From NCBI RefSeq assembly GCF_002006995.1, contig NZ_MRUL01000019.1:16648-80647 (forward strand): DNA of 64,000 bases. Direction: 5' to 3'. A model generated the notes under the pieces. It did no database searches. It had not been told where the DNA came from and worked only from the letters and a program-made list of their open reading frames with translations. Below are positions 30,050 to 38,827 of this stretch, piece by piece. Position 1 is the first letter of the stretch; each line of letters starts with the position of its first letter. The DNA is from Izhakiella australiensis (lineage in GTDB: Bacteria; Pseudomonadota; Gammaproteobacteria; Enterobacterales; Enterobacteriaceae). The translations under genes were made by a program, and so were the position numbers.

Positions 30050-31312
30050 ATGAGTTTATCCGAGGTGGAAATCACTTCGTTTTCCAGTCCACAACGCCGC
30101 TGCCATTTGCTTTTGCTGTTTTATCTTCCCGGCTATCGCGTGACGCTGGACTCTCTCAGTCAGGTTAATCACAGCGATCAACAGGCCACACGGCAAGATA
30201 TTACGGAGGTCGGCAGAGAAATCCAGCGTTACCATAAGCTTGAAGTACAAGAGGATGTCTCAGGCGTCTGGCGACTGCAAGGCGAAGAGCTGAATAAACG
30301 TTTGTGCCTGTTGCACTGGCTACGCCGCGCGCTGCGCCTGTCGCCTGATTTTGTGCGTCAACATTTTGCCGCTGGTTTACGCCAGCACCTCGCCGCTCAG
30401 CGAACAGAAAAAGCCCTGTATGATGAACATAATCTGCAGGCGCTGCTTCGTCATTGCGCGCAGCAGCTAAACCGCAGCTTTTCGCCACGCGACAGCCAGT
30501 TTCTGCAGCTATTTTTGCAGTATTGCCTGTGCGCCACCGACAATGTGACCCTTAGCGAACAGCAAACCCAATGGCTACAATCCAAACCGGAATGGCAGAT
30601 TGGCCGCCAGGTGATGCACTGCTGGCATAAACGTCGCACGTCCCTTGCCGACGATGGTCCTTTTATTGCCCTGTTATTCAGCCTGATATATGCGCCGCAA
30701 ATTAGTCAGGTTAATCACCAAAACGAGCGGCGACTGAACCTGGCGATTAGCGCACTGACCGCCCGCTTCCAACAGCTGTCAGGGATGCATTTTAGCGATC
30801 AAAGCGGCCTGCAGGCGCAGCTCTATACCCATCTGTCCCAGGCGCTGGACAGAGTGATATTCGATATTGGTATTGATGACAGCCTGGCGGAAGAAATCAC
30901 CGCGCTTTATCCGCGGCTGCTAAGAACAACGCAGCAAGCGCTAAGCTCTTTCGAACGCGACTTCAGCATTCGCTTTTGCCATGAAGAGGTCAGTCTGGTC
31001 GCGGTAATCTTTGGCGCCTGGCTGATGCAGGAAAATACGCTACAGGAAAAGCAGGTGCTGCTGTTAACCGGCAGGGATGAGGTTCTGGAAAAGCAGGTAG
31101 AACAGCAGCTGCGCGAACTCACGCTACTGCCTTTGAATATTAAGCATCTTGACGTTCAGCTCTGGCAACGTCAGGGGGCGCCTGAAGGCATTGCGCTGGT
31201 CGTTTCACCCTACGCTACGGCGCTACCGCTCTACTCTCCGCCGTTAATCCATGCGGAACTGCCGCTGAGCGATTATCACCAGCAGCGGATCCGCGCGCTG
31301 CTGGAGGCCTGA
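30050..31312 (+). CDS. csiE: Stationary-phase inducible protein CsiE
   Basis: A 420-residue homologue of E. coli CsiE. It has PTS-regulation (PRD) domains like those of BglG-type antiterminators, for example QLYTHLSQALDRVIFDIGIDD and the later EEVSLVAVIFGAWLMQEN. An N-terminal helix-turn-helix-like segment comes first. E. coli csiE is induced in stationary phase, but its molecular function is not established. The strong palindromic terminator that follows is shared with glyA. Confidence 0.92.
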   Translation: MSLSEVEITSFSSPQRRCHLLLLFYLPGYRVTLDSLSQVNHSDQQATRQDITEVGREIQRYHKLEVQEDVSGVWRLQGEELNKRLCLLHWLRRALRLSPDFVRQHFAAGLRQHLAAQRTEKALYDEHNLQALLRHCAQQLNRSFSPRDSQFLQLFLQYCLCATDNVTLSEQQTQWLQSKPEWQIGRQVMHCWHKRRTSLADDGPFIALLFSLIYAPQISQVNHQNERRLNLAISALTARFQQLSGMHFSDQSGLQAQLYTHLSQALDRVIFDIGIDDSLAEEITALYPRLLRTTQQALSSFERDFSIRFCHEEVSLVAVIFGAWLMQENTLQEKQVLLLTGRDEVLEKQVEQQLRELTLLPLNIKHLDVQLWQRQGAPEGIALVVSPYATALPLYSPPLIHAELPLSDYHQQRIRALLEA

Positions 31313-31318
31313 TAAATA

Positions 31319-31350
31319 ACAACAGGGCGCCTTCGCAGGCGCCCTGTTGT
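31319..31350. terminator. Bidirectional terminator between csiE and glyA
   Basis: Perfect 14-base arms (31319-31332 and 31337-31350) with a TCGC loop lie between the convergent csiE and glyA stop codons. Flanking runs are short, so its efficiency is uncertain, but symmetry and placement fit a two-way terminator. Confidence 0.75.
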
Positions 31351-31373
31351 TAGCGACAGGCTAACGGGTACGA

Positions 31374-32627
31374 TCAGGCATACACCGGGAAGCGCGCGCA
31401 GATATCGAGCACTTTTTGTTTGATGCGCTCGATGCTGGCTTCATCATTGATGTTATCAAGCAGATCGCTGATCCAGCCGGCCAGCTCGCGCACTTCTGCT
31501 TCTTTAAAGCCGCGACGGGTAACCGCCGGCGTACCTATGCGCACGCCGGAAGTCACGAACGGACTTTTCGGATCGTTTGGCACGCTGTTTTTGTTTACGG
31601 TAATGTTCGCCCGGCCCAGTACGGCATCAGCCTCTTTACCGGTCAGATTTTTATCCACCAGATCCAGCAGGAACAGGTGGTTATGCGTGCCGCCGGAGAC
31701 CACGTTATAACCGCGCTCAAGGAATACCTCGACCATCGCTTTGGCGTTTTTGGCAACCTGCTGCTGGTAAACTTTAAACTCCGGCTCCATCGCTTCTTTA
31801 AACGCTACGGCTTTACCGGCGATCACGTGCATCAGTGGTCCACCCTGGCCGCCAGGGAAGACCGCTGAGTTCAGTTTCTTATACAGCTCTTCATCACCGC
31901 CTTTCGCCAGAATCAGGCCACCGCGCGGACCGGCCAGCGTTTTGTGGGTAGTCGAGGTCACGATATGCGCATGCGGTACCGGGTTAGGATAGACATCGGC
32001 GGCGATCAGGCCAGCCACGTGCGCCATATCAACAAACAGCCAGGCGCCGACGCTATCGGCGATTTCACGCATTTTCGACCAATCGCATATGCCGGAATAC
32101 GCGGAAAAGCCGCCGACGATCATCTTCGGCTGATGGGTCTTCGCCAGTTCAGCCAGCTCCTGATAATCAATTTTACCGCTGTCATCAATGCCGTAAGGCA
32201 CGACTTTGTACAGTTTACCGGAAAGGTTAACCGGCGAGCCGTGGGTCAGGTGACCGCCGTGCGCCAGGTTCATCCCAAGGATGGTATCGCCGGGCTGCAG
32301 CAGCGCTGTATATACGGCAAAGTTCGCCTGTGAACCAGAATGTGGCTGCACGTTGGCATAGTCTGCGCCGAACAGCGCTTTAGCACGATCGATCGCCAGC
32401 TGTTCGACGATGTCAACATACTGGCAGCCGCCGTAATAACGTTTGCCCGGATAGCCTTCCGCATATTTATTGGTCAGCTGCGAGCCCTGAGCCTGCATAA
32501 CCCGCGGGCTGGTATAGTTTTCTGAAGCAATCAGTTCGATGTGCTCTTCCTGGCGTACCTTCTCTTGCTCCATTGCCTGCCATAATTCAGCATCATAATC
32601 GGCAATATTCATCTCTCGCTTTAACAT
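31374..32627 (-). CDS. glyA: Serine hydroxymethyltransferase
   Basis: GlyA interconverts serine and glycine while loading one-carbon units onto tetrahydrofolate. The ATG at 32627 gives the standard 417 residues ([17 protein letters not shown]), with GGAG six bases upstream; a start two codons earlier is less well placed. The PLP lysine lies in [12 protein letters not shown]. Other family motifs are [13 protein letters not shown] and PHSGSQAN. It is divergent from hmp, and a PurR-like site lies in the gap. Confidence 0.98.
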   Translation of the reverse strand: MLKREMNIADYDAELWQAMEQEKVRQEEHIELIASENYTSPRVMQAQGSQLTNKYAEGYPGKRYYGGCQYVDIVEQLAIDRAKALFGADYANVQPHSGSQANFAVYTALLQPGDTILGMNLAHGGHLTHGSPVNLSGKLYKVVPYGIDDSGKIDYQELAELAKTHQPKMIVGGFSAYSGICDWSKMREIADSVGAWLFVDMAHVAGLIAADVYPNPVPHAHIVTSTTHKTLAGPRGGLILAKGGDEELYKKLNSAVFPGGQGGPLMHVIAGKAVAFKEAMEPEFKVYQQQVAKNAKAMVEVFLERGYNVVSGGTHNHLFLLDLVDKNLTGKEADAVLGRANITVNKNSVPNDPKSPFVTSGVRIGTPAVTRRGFKEAEVRELAGWISDLLDNINDEASIERIKQKVLDICARFPVYA

Positions 32628-32742
32628 CCGCATCTCCTGGCTCAGCTAACTAATTAACGGCAGTGAATAACTATCCGCAAAGGAATTTGCTAACAGTTTA
32701 AACGGTTTGTCAGGGGATGAATAGGATCGTATCCAGCTTTTT

Positions 32743-32758
32743 ACGCAAACGGTTGCCT
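32743..32758. promoter_or_regulatory. PurR-type operator for glyA
   Basis: ACGCAAACGGTTGCCT matches the PurR palindrome ACGCAAACGTTTGCGT at 13 of 16 positions. It lies about 115 bp upstream of glyA. PurR repression of glyA is established in E. coli. Confidence 0.7.
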
Positions 32759-32918
32759 TCAGGCGCAGCAAGGGCTTGCCTGAGATTACTCGCTGGGCAT
32801 TAACCGTATTTTTATTCATTTACGCCGTGCAGTTTCTTCACGTTTAAACGCGGGTTTACAACCAGCAAAAAGAGCGCTTTTTTTACAGGGTTATTTACAA
32901 CGTAGCGCCGGGAATTAT

Positions 32919-32941
32919 AACATACATTTAAAATGCATGTT
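32919..32941. promoter_or_regulatory. NsrR binding site upstream of hmp
   Basis: A near-perfect 23-bp palindrome with core CATTTAAAATGCATGTT fits the NsrR consensus of two AAGATGCAT-type half-sites. It ends 20 bp before the hmp ATG. In E. coli the nitric oxide sensor NsrR represses hmp from such a site. Confidence 0.85.
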
Positions 32942-32961
32942 ATTAACGCGGAGGAACCGCC

Positions 32962-34146
32962 ATGTTAGACGCTCAGACAATTAAAACCATCAAAGCCACG
33001 CTTCCGGTGATCCAGCAAACCGGCCCGGATCTCACTGCCTATTTCTATAACCGCATGTTCCATCATAACCCGGAGCTGAAAGATATTTTCAATATGAGCA
33101 ATCAGCGTAATGGTAACCAGCGTGAAGCGCTGTTCAACGCTATTTGTGCCTACGCCGCTAATATTGATAATCTCGCTGTACTGCTGCCAGCGGTAGAAAA
33201 AATCGCGCAAAAACATACCAGCTTCGCTATTCGCCCCGATCAGTATCAAATTGTTGGCACCCATCTGCTGGCAACTATCGAGGAAATGCTCAACCCGGGC
33301 GATGAAGTGCTTGCGGCCTGGGGCAAAGCATACCAGGTGCTGGCCGGCGTATTTATCCAGCGCGAAGAAGAAATATACCAGCATGGTGAACATCAGCCTG
33401 GCGGCTGGCGCGGCACACGGGCCTTCCGCATCGCACAAATTCAACCACAAAGCAGCGTAATTAAAAGCGTTGAACTGCAACCCGTTGATGGCCTGCCCGT
33501 TAGCGCTTATCAGCCGGGTCAGTATATCGCCGTCTGGTTGAAGGAGGCGGGTTTCAGCAACCAGGAAATTCGCCAGTACTCCCTGACCCGCGCCGCAGAC
33601 GGTAGAAGCTACCGCATCGCAGTGAAACATGAATCGCAGGGCACCGTTTCCAACTGGCTGCATCAGCATGCCCGGGCCGGCGATACCGTGCATCTGGCGC
33701 CGCCGGCCGGTGATTTTTTTATGCAGGCGCTGCCTGATACGCCGATCGCGTTGATTTCCGCCGGGATTGGCCAGACGCCAATGCTGGCAATGTTGCATAG
33801 CCTGGCTAATGAAAAGCATGGCGCGCCGGTTGTCTGGTTACATGCCGCGAAAAACGGTGCGTCGGATGCCTTTTCTGATGAAGTTTCTGAGGCCGGTGGC
33901 CGGTTGACGCGTTTTGAGAAAGCCATCTGGTACAGTCAGCCGGCGGCCGACGATCGCGGCCGCTATCAGCATCAGGGACATATGCGCCTGCTGGAAGTAG
34001 AGGGATTAATTAGCGGCCCGGCAATGCAATTTTACTTCTGTGGGCCATTAGGCTTTATGCAATCTATCGCGCAGCAGCTGAGCGAACTGGGTATCGATGC
34101 CTCGCACATGCATTATGAAGTGTTCGGCCCGCATAAGGTTCTGTAA
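32962..34146 (+). CDS. hmp: Flavohemoglobin (nitric oxide dioxygenase)
   Basis: Hmp oxidises nitric oxide to nitrate using O2 and NAD(P)H. The 394-residue protein has an N-terminal globin domain ([11 protein letters not shown] supplies the proximal His) and an FAD-binding ferredoxin-reductase domain ([11 protein letters not shown]). The NAD-binding part shows [14 protein letters not shown] and ends [11 protein letters not shown]...[16 protein letters not shown] ribosome site precedes the ATG. The NsrR site upstream implies induction by nitric oxide. Confidence 0.98.
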   Translation: MLDAQTIKTIKATLPVIQQTGPDLTAYFYNRMFHHNPELKDIFNMSNQRNGNQREALFNAICAYAANIDNLAVLLPAVEKIAQKHTSFAIRPDQYQIVGTHLLATIEEMLNPGDEVLAAWGKAYQVLAGVFIQREEEIYQHGEHQPGGWRGTRAFRIAQIQPQSSVIKSVELQPVDGLPVSAYQPGQYIAVWLKEAGFSNQEIRQYSLTRAADGRSYRIAVKHESQGTVSNWLHQHARAGDTVHLAPPAGDFFMQALPDTPIALISAGIGQTPMLAMLHSLANEKHGAPVVWLHAAKNGASDAFSDEVSEAGGRLTRFEKAIWYSQPAADDRGRYQHQGHMRLLEVEGLISGPAMQFYFCGPLGFMQSIAQQLSELGIDASHMHYEVFGPHKVL

Positions 34147-34196
34147 TCGCGCGCTAACATCGCGCTCATCCCGCAATATCCGGTAATACAGACAGC

Positions 34197-34223
34197 AAAA
34201 AGGCGCGAAAATCGCGCCTTTTT
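34197..34223. terminator. Bidirectional terminator between hmp and glnB
   Basis: Perfect 12-base arms (34197-34208 and 34212-34223) around an AAA loop have a GC-rich centre, with A-run and T-run ends in both directions. It serves the convergent hmp and glnB genes. Confidence 0.9.
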
Positions 34224-34249
34224 CACATCAGATGCACCAGGGCGCTCTA

Positions 34250-34600
<351 letters not shown>

Positions 34601-34719
34601 TTATTCCCGCGCCATCGTGAAGGATAGCCAAAGTATATGTACTACGGACAGGTTCCGCCGCGCGGGCTGTCTCTTTATTTTCCGGCAATTAAACTAGCAT
34701 AAAAACAGAGGCGAAATAA

Positions 34720-36054
34720 CTATTCTTTGAATTCCGCCGCGTCCAGCTCGTGGCGCGCCAGCAGCTTATAAAACTCCGTGCGATTACGCCCGGCCAGCCG
34801 TGCAGCGTGGGTAACATTGCCTTTGGTCATCTGCAGCAGCTTGCGCAGATAGTTAAGCTCAAACTGATTACGTGCCTCGACAAAGGTCGGCAGCACGGTA
34901 TTTTCACCCTCCAGCGCCTGCTCTACCAGTCCTTCGCCAATAACCGGCGCCGAGCTGAGCGCAACGCATTGCTCAATCACATTGACCAACTGACGCACGT
35001 TGCCCGGCCAGCTGGCCGCCATCAGACGTCTCATCGCATCGGTGGAAAAGCTGCGGACTAACGGCTTATGGCGTTCGGCGGCCTGCTTTAGCAAATGCGC
35101 CGCCAGCAGCGGAATATCTTCGGCTCGCTCGCGCAATGTCGGCAGCCGCAGGCTGACAACGTTCAGGCGATAATAGAGATCCTCGCGAAACTCCTTTTTT
35201 TCCATCGCCCGCGCCAGGTTGCGATGCGTCGCGGAAAGAATACGCACATTGATATCGAGGTCGTGATTGCTGCCGAGCGGTCGAACCTTACGCTCCTGGA
35301 GTACGCGCAGCAGCTTAACCTGCAGCGCCTGCGGCATGTCGCCAATTTCATCCAGAAACAGCGTTCCACCTTCGGCGGCCTGAAACAGCCCTTCACGCTG
35401 GCTGACCGCGCCGGTGAACGCCCCTTTGGCATGGCCGAAAAGCTCAGATTCGAGCAGCTGCTCCGGCAGCGCGCCGCAGTTAATCGCAATGAAGCGGCGG
35501 CTGGCGCGTGGGCTTGCCGCGTGGATCGCCTGAGCCAGCACTTCTTTACCCGTTCCGCTTTGGCCGTTAATCAATACGCTGACATCCGACTGCGCCACCA
35601 TGCGCGCCTGCTCCAGCAGGCGCAACATTAGCGGGCTGCGCGTAACGATAGATTCACGCCAGGCATCGTCACTGGCCGGGGCGGAATGCTCAAGCGCTTC
35701 ATCAATCGCCTTGTACAGCGCGTCGCGATCCAACGGCTTGGTGAGAAAGCTAAACACGCCTTTCTGAGTCGCCGCCACGGCGTCAGGGATCGAGCCGTGA
35801 GCGGTAAGGATGATCACCGGCAAGCCCGGATGCAGCTTCTGAATTTCAGCAAACAGCGCCAGACCATCCATTTCGTCCATGCGCAGATCGCTGACCACCA
35901 GATCGATTTTTTCACGCTGCAGCAGCCTCAGCGCTTCAATGCCATTTATGGCGGTGGCAATGTGAAAACCTTCGCTGCCAAGACGCATCCCCAGTAGCTT
36001 CAGCAGGCCGGGATCATCATCAACCAATAGCAGACGCGCGGACTTTTTTATCAT
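34720..36054 (-). CDS. glrR: Response regulator GlrR, sigma-54 activator
   Basis: GlrR activates sigma-54 transcription of glmY. The 444-residue protein has a receiver domain with phospho-acceptor Asp56 ([12 protein letters not shown]). An AAA+ domain follows, with Walker [10 protein letters not shown] and the sigma-54 contact loop GAFTGA. A C-terminal Fis-type helix-turn-helix ([24 protein letters not shown]) ends it. Its start overlaps the qseG stop by 4 bp. TGTC-N10-GACA sites upstream of glmY in this window match its known target. Confidence 0.97.
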   Translation of the reverse strand: MIKKSARLLLVDDDPGLLKLLGMRLGSEGFHIATAINGIEALRLLQREKIDLVVSDLRMDEMDGLALFAEIQKLHPGLPVIILTAHGSIPDAVAATQKGVFSFLTKPLDRDALYKAIDEALEHSAPASDDAWRESIVTRSPLMLRLLEQARMVAQSDVSVLINGQSGTGKEVLAQAIHAASPRASRRFIAINCGALPEQLLESELFGHAKGAFTGAVSQREGLFQAAEGGTLFLDEIGDMPQALQVKLLRVLQERKVRPLGSNHDLDINVRILSATHRNLARAMEKKEFREDLYYRLNVVSLRLPTLRERAEDIPLLAAHLLKQAAERHKPLVRSFSTDAMRRLMAASWPGNVRQLVNVIEQCVALSSAPVIGEGLVEQALEGENTVLPTFVEARNQFELNYLRKLLQMTKGNVTHAARLAGRNRTEFYKLLARHELDAAEFKE

Positions 36055-36767
36055 GGTTGCGCTTTGCCTCCGGTGGCGTTATCAGAAGTGGCGCCATCGG
36101 ACCTGTTCCTGCTATGGCTGTTATCAGAGCTGTCGGTGGCGCGGCGCACGGATAGCTGACGTTCAATATCCGCCAGCGAATTTAACTTGCGCTGCGTCTG
36201 CGCCAGTTCCTGTTTCAAAACAATTTGCTGATGGCGTAACCCATCAAGCTGGCTATCGCTTTTCTGCTGTAGCTGGGCGTAGCGCATGCGCTCTTCGGCA
36301 AGCTGCAATTCAGCCGCCTGGCGGTCGTGCCACAACTGGATAAGCGGTCGCACGGCCGACGGATAATCAAACAGATATTCATCAAGATGTTTGACATAGG
36401 CCCGGCGCTCCAGCGGCGTCACGTTGCCGTTATCCAATAAAATGCCCTGCTTAAAAGCACTCTGCCAGTTGGACTGCGGCCAGTTATGCGCCTCGGCGCG
36501 GGCATCGGCAGGCGCCATTCGTGCGGCGCAATCCAGCGCACGCAGCCAGTAAAGCGGCCCGTTTAGCGCATGATTGTCACTCACAGCCCAGACGGCATGG
36601 CAGGGGACATTATTAAAGTTGGTGACGTTGATTTCCGACGCCATCGGCGCCTGAATCAATGCAACGTGCTCGCCCTGCGGCTGGGTTGAACAAGCGCTCA
36701 GACTCAGCAGCGAGAATATGATGCCCACCAGTCGGAGAGGCCGGATGGCAATCTTACGGTATATCAT
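36051..36767 (-). CDS. qseG: QseG, outer membrane lipoprotein of the Glr system
   Basis: QseG (YfhG) is a lipoprotein that binds the sensor kinase GlrK and modulates it. The 238-residue product has a lipoprotein signal ending SLLSLSAC near residue 26. A helical coiled-coil segment in its second half is rich in Gln, Leu and Arg (ELAQTQRKLNSLADIERQL). The C-terminal tail is rich in Ser, Asn and Arg. It overlaps both glrK and glrR by 4 bp. Confidence 0.93.
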   Translation of the reverse strand: MIYRKIAIRPLRLVGIIFSLLSLSACSTQPQGEHVALIQAPMASEINVTNFNNVPCHAVWAVSDNHALNGPLYWLRALDCAARMAPADARAEAHNWPQSNWQSAFKQGILLDNGNVTPLERRAYVKHLDEYLFDYPSAVRPLIQLWHDRQAAELQLAEERMRYAQLQQKSDSQLDGLRHQQIVLKQELAQTQRKLNSLADIERQLSVRRATDSSDNSHSRNRSDGATSDNATGGKAQP

Positions 36768-38197
36768 GGCGCATCATCCCCGGCTGTTGATAGTTCAATC
36801 TGGAAACAAACGTCGGCATCTTTTCTGTCAACCAGGCGCAGCTCACCCTGCAGGCGACGCATACAATCCTGAGCAATACTCAATCCTAACCCGCTGCCCT
36901 TCACGGCTCCTTTGCGGTGGGCGCTGCCCTGCCAGAATGGCTCGAAAATCATCTCCTGCTCCCCGGCAGGAATGCGGCGCCCGGTATTCGCCACTTCGAT
37001 AAACAGCCGCTGGTTTTTTTCATAGCTGCGGATCCAGATGGTAGCGGATTGCTTACCGTAATGCACTGCGTTGGAGTACAGGTTATCCAGTACGCGGGCT
37101 AACAGCGTTGGCTCCGCCAGGCAGTGAACTGCCGCCAGATCAATGTGCGTCTGAATCAGTTTTGCCCGCGCCGGCAGGCTGTGGGACGACACCACCATCT
37201 CCACCAGCTCAGGCAGATTTACCTGACTGAGACTGACCGGCCCGTCTGCCAGCTTTCTGTTGTAATCCAGTAGCTGTTCAATCAGCTGCTGCAAATGCCG
37301 GCTGCTGTTATTAAGAATTGCCACGACTTCGCGCTGATCGGCAGTCAGAGGGCCGGCAACTTCATCTGCCAGCAGTTCCGTACCTTCGCGCATACTGGCC
37401 AGCGGCGTTTTTAACTCATGGGAAATATGACGCAGAAATTCATGGCGCTGTGATTCCAGCCAGCTAAGCCGCTCGCTCAACCAGATAATGCGTTGTGCCA
37501 ACGACTGAATTTCGCGCGGTCCCCTGAAGGCAATGCTCTGGCCGGGAGCACGTCCTTCGCCAAGACGGTTGATCATCCGCTCAACGCCTTTTACCGGACC
37601 GATAATCATACGGGTAAACAGCAACACCAGCCCGAGCGTAACGGCAAACAGGATCAGCGCCTGCCAGCCAAAGAACTGGCCGCGCTCGGCGATAGTACGC
37701 TGTAACTCAAGGCCGCGAGAAAAAACCACTTCGCGGGTCGTCTTGACCTGATCGGCATTCGCTTGCGAAAACATTTCCAGCGTTTGTGACATCTGACTAA
37801 CCGGCGCATTATTGGCGCACTGCAATTCGTTAAGCTGCAACAGCAGCTGACGTAGCTTTTCGGTCTGGTTTGCGTCCGGCAGCGAGGCGGCATGCTCATC
37901 CAGCATGTTGGTATAGCGGGTATATTGCGTCTGATAAAGTTGCGCCAGCAGCGTATCACCCAGCACGCAGTACTGACGATAGCTGCGCTCCAGCTCCAGC
38001 GCGGTGCGCGCCATCACCTCACTGCGACGAATATCGCTTAAGGTGTTGCGGTTGGTATCGGCAGCCTGCTGACTGAGAACAGAAAGGCTTTCCCACGCCT
38101 GCCAGGCCAGAATAAGTAAAGGGAGCAGCACCAGAAGAAAGGCCATCAGCACCAGCTGACGCAGTGATCGGGGAAAAATTCGCCATTGCCTGAACAC
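36764..38197 (-). CDS. glrK: Sensor histidine kinase GlrK
   Basis: GlrK phosphorylates GlrR. The 477-residue protein has two membrane spans (about residues 13-33 and 173-195) enclosing a periplasmic helical sensor region. A HAMP domain follows, then the dimerisation box with His260 in LRHISHELKTPLASM. The HATPase domain has N-box DNLYSNAVHYG and G-boxes GRRIP and GSGLGLSIAQ. It is the first gene of glrK-qseG-glrR, directly downstream of glmY. Confidence 0.96.
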   Translation of the reverse strand: MFRQWRIFPRSLRQLVLMAFLLVLLPLLILAWQAWESLSVLSQQAADTNRNTLSDIRRSEVMARTALELERSYRQYCVLGDTLLAQLYQTQYTRYTNMLDEHAASLPDANQTEKLRQLLLQLNELQCANNAPVSQMSQTLEMFSQANADQVKTTREVVFSRGLELQRTIAERGQFFGWQALILFAVTLGLVLLFTRMIIGPVKGVERMINRLGEGRAPGQSIAFRGPREIQSLAQRIIWLSERLSWLESQRHEFLRHISHELKTPLASMREGTELLADEVAGPLTADQREVVAILNNSSRHLQQLIEQLLDYNRKLADGPVSLSQVNLPELVEMVVSSHSLPARAKLIQTHIDLAAVHCLAEPTLLARVLDNLYSNAVHYGKQSATIWIRSYEKNQRLFIEVANTGRRIPAGEQEMIFEPFWQGSAHRKGAVKGSGLGLSIAQDCMRRLQGELRLVDRKDADVCFQIELSTAGDDAP

Positions 38198-38261
38198 AGT
38201 CGGCCCTCCAAAGTTAACGTTATGATGCTACTGGAGTGGCGTGCCGTAGTGAAGCTGCAAT

Positions 38262-38490
38262 AAAAAAGAAAACGGCAGAACCTTTAGGTTCTGCCGCTGC
38301 ATTTACGCCGCCGCAGACGACGTAGAGAAATTAGGTGGTGCCTAACTCAACGTTGCGTCCAATGCTTGATAACGGCCCGGAGGCTCGCTTATCGGTCTGG
38401 AGGACGACAGGCACCGTTTTGTGCGTCATTCAATTTTTATGAGCGCTTGACCGCCGGAGCAGGGCATCATAAACAGGCGAATGAGCAACA
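38262..38490 (-). ncRNA. glmY: Small regulatory RNA GlmY
   Basis: GlmY sequesters the adaptor RapZ and so protects GlmZ, raising glucosamine-6-phosphate synthase. On the minus strand the inferred 5' end is TGTTGCTCATTC, like E. coli GlmY. The inner region includes AATGACGCA, GGTGC and ACGCAACGTTGAGT, shared across the GlmY/GlmZ family. A strong terminator stem (GGCAGAACC / GGTTCTGCC) and T-run end it near 38262. The position upstream of glrK is conserved. The 5' end is inferred from the sigma-54 promoter. At about 229 nt to the T-run, the primary transcript would be longer than the 184 nt reported for E. coli. Confidence 0.85.
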
Positions 38491-38500
38491 TCGCTATATT

Positions 38501-38516
38501 AGCAATATCCATGCCA
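38501..38516 (-). promoter_or_regulatory. Sigma-54 promoter of glmY
   Basis: TGGCAT-N5-TTGCT on the minus strand has the invariant GG and GC dinucleotides separated by 10 bp, as sigma-54 requires. The predicted start is near 38490. Confidence 0.8.
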
Positions 38517-38612
38517 AAATCAAAAAAACTTTATAACCTGTTCATTGAAAAGCAAAAAATATAGCCATCGCTCATTATCTGCACTGAGCGCGCCGCACCA
38601 TTGACCCGCGAA

Positions 38613-38630
38613 CGTCACCAATTAACGACA
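38613..38630. promoter_or_regulatory. Candidate GlrR site, proximal
   Basis: CGTC-N10-GACA is one base from the GlrR motif TGTC-N10-GACA. It lies about 123-140 bp upstream of the predicted glmY start. Confidence 0.5.
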
Positions 38631-38675
38631 AAACTCAGACGACTTAGCTATATGATTTAAAATCAATAAATTAAA

Positions 38676-38693
38676 TGTCGCCCAATGGCGACA
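38676..38693. promoter_or_regulatory. GlrR site upstream of glmY
   Basis: A perfect TGTC-N10-GACA, the motif known for GlrR upstream of E. coli glmY. The inner bases are also palindromic (TGTCGCC / GGCGACA). Confidence 0.8.
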
Positions 38694-38708
38694 TCCGCTA
38701 ATGCAGGT

Positions 38709-38723
38709 TGTCGCTATGCGACA
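38709..38723. promoter_or_regulatory. Candidate distal GlrR site with short spacer
   Basis: TGTCGC-TAT-GCGACA is a perfect palindrome, but the TGTC-to-GACA spacer is 7 rather than 10. It may be a variant GlrR site or only an inverted repeat. Confidence 0.4.
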
Positions 38724-38756
38724 ACATCCCACCAGCTTATTTATTGAGACAATTAA

Positions 38757-38784
38757 CCCGCCGCCGGTATCTGCCGGCGGCGGG
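38757..38784 (-). terminator. Terminator after purL
   Basis: Perfect 11-base GC-only arms (38757-38767 and 38774-38784) with a 6-base loop lie 44 bp beyond the purL stop codon. The following minus-strand sequence TTAATTGTC gives a weak T-run. Confidence 0.7.
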
Positions 38785-38827
38785 CTTGAATCGCGCTTCC
38801 CGCGCCCGCTAAGCAGGCGCCTTTCGG

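Larger units (their letters stand above)
32628..32961. other. glyA-hmp regulatory region
   Basis: A 334-bp divergent region with no gene. It contains a PurR-like operator at 32743-32758 and an NsrR site at 32919-32941. E. coli also has MetR sites in this gap; I could not pick out a convincing TGAA-N5-TTCA pair. Confidence 0.7.

Noticed and set aside
32628..32961. MetR sites in the glyA-hmp gap
   Set aside because: No convincing TGAA-N5-TTCA pair could be found by eye, though MetR control is known in E. coli.
32965..33819. 284-codon open frame antisense to hmp
   Set aside because: Fully inside hmp on the other strand, no domain recognised, so treated as a shadow.
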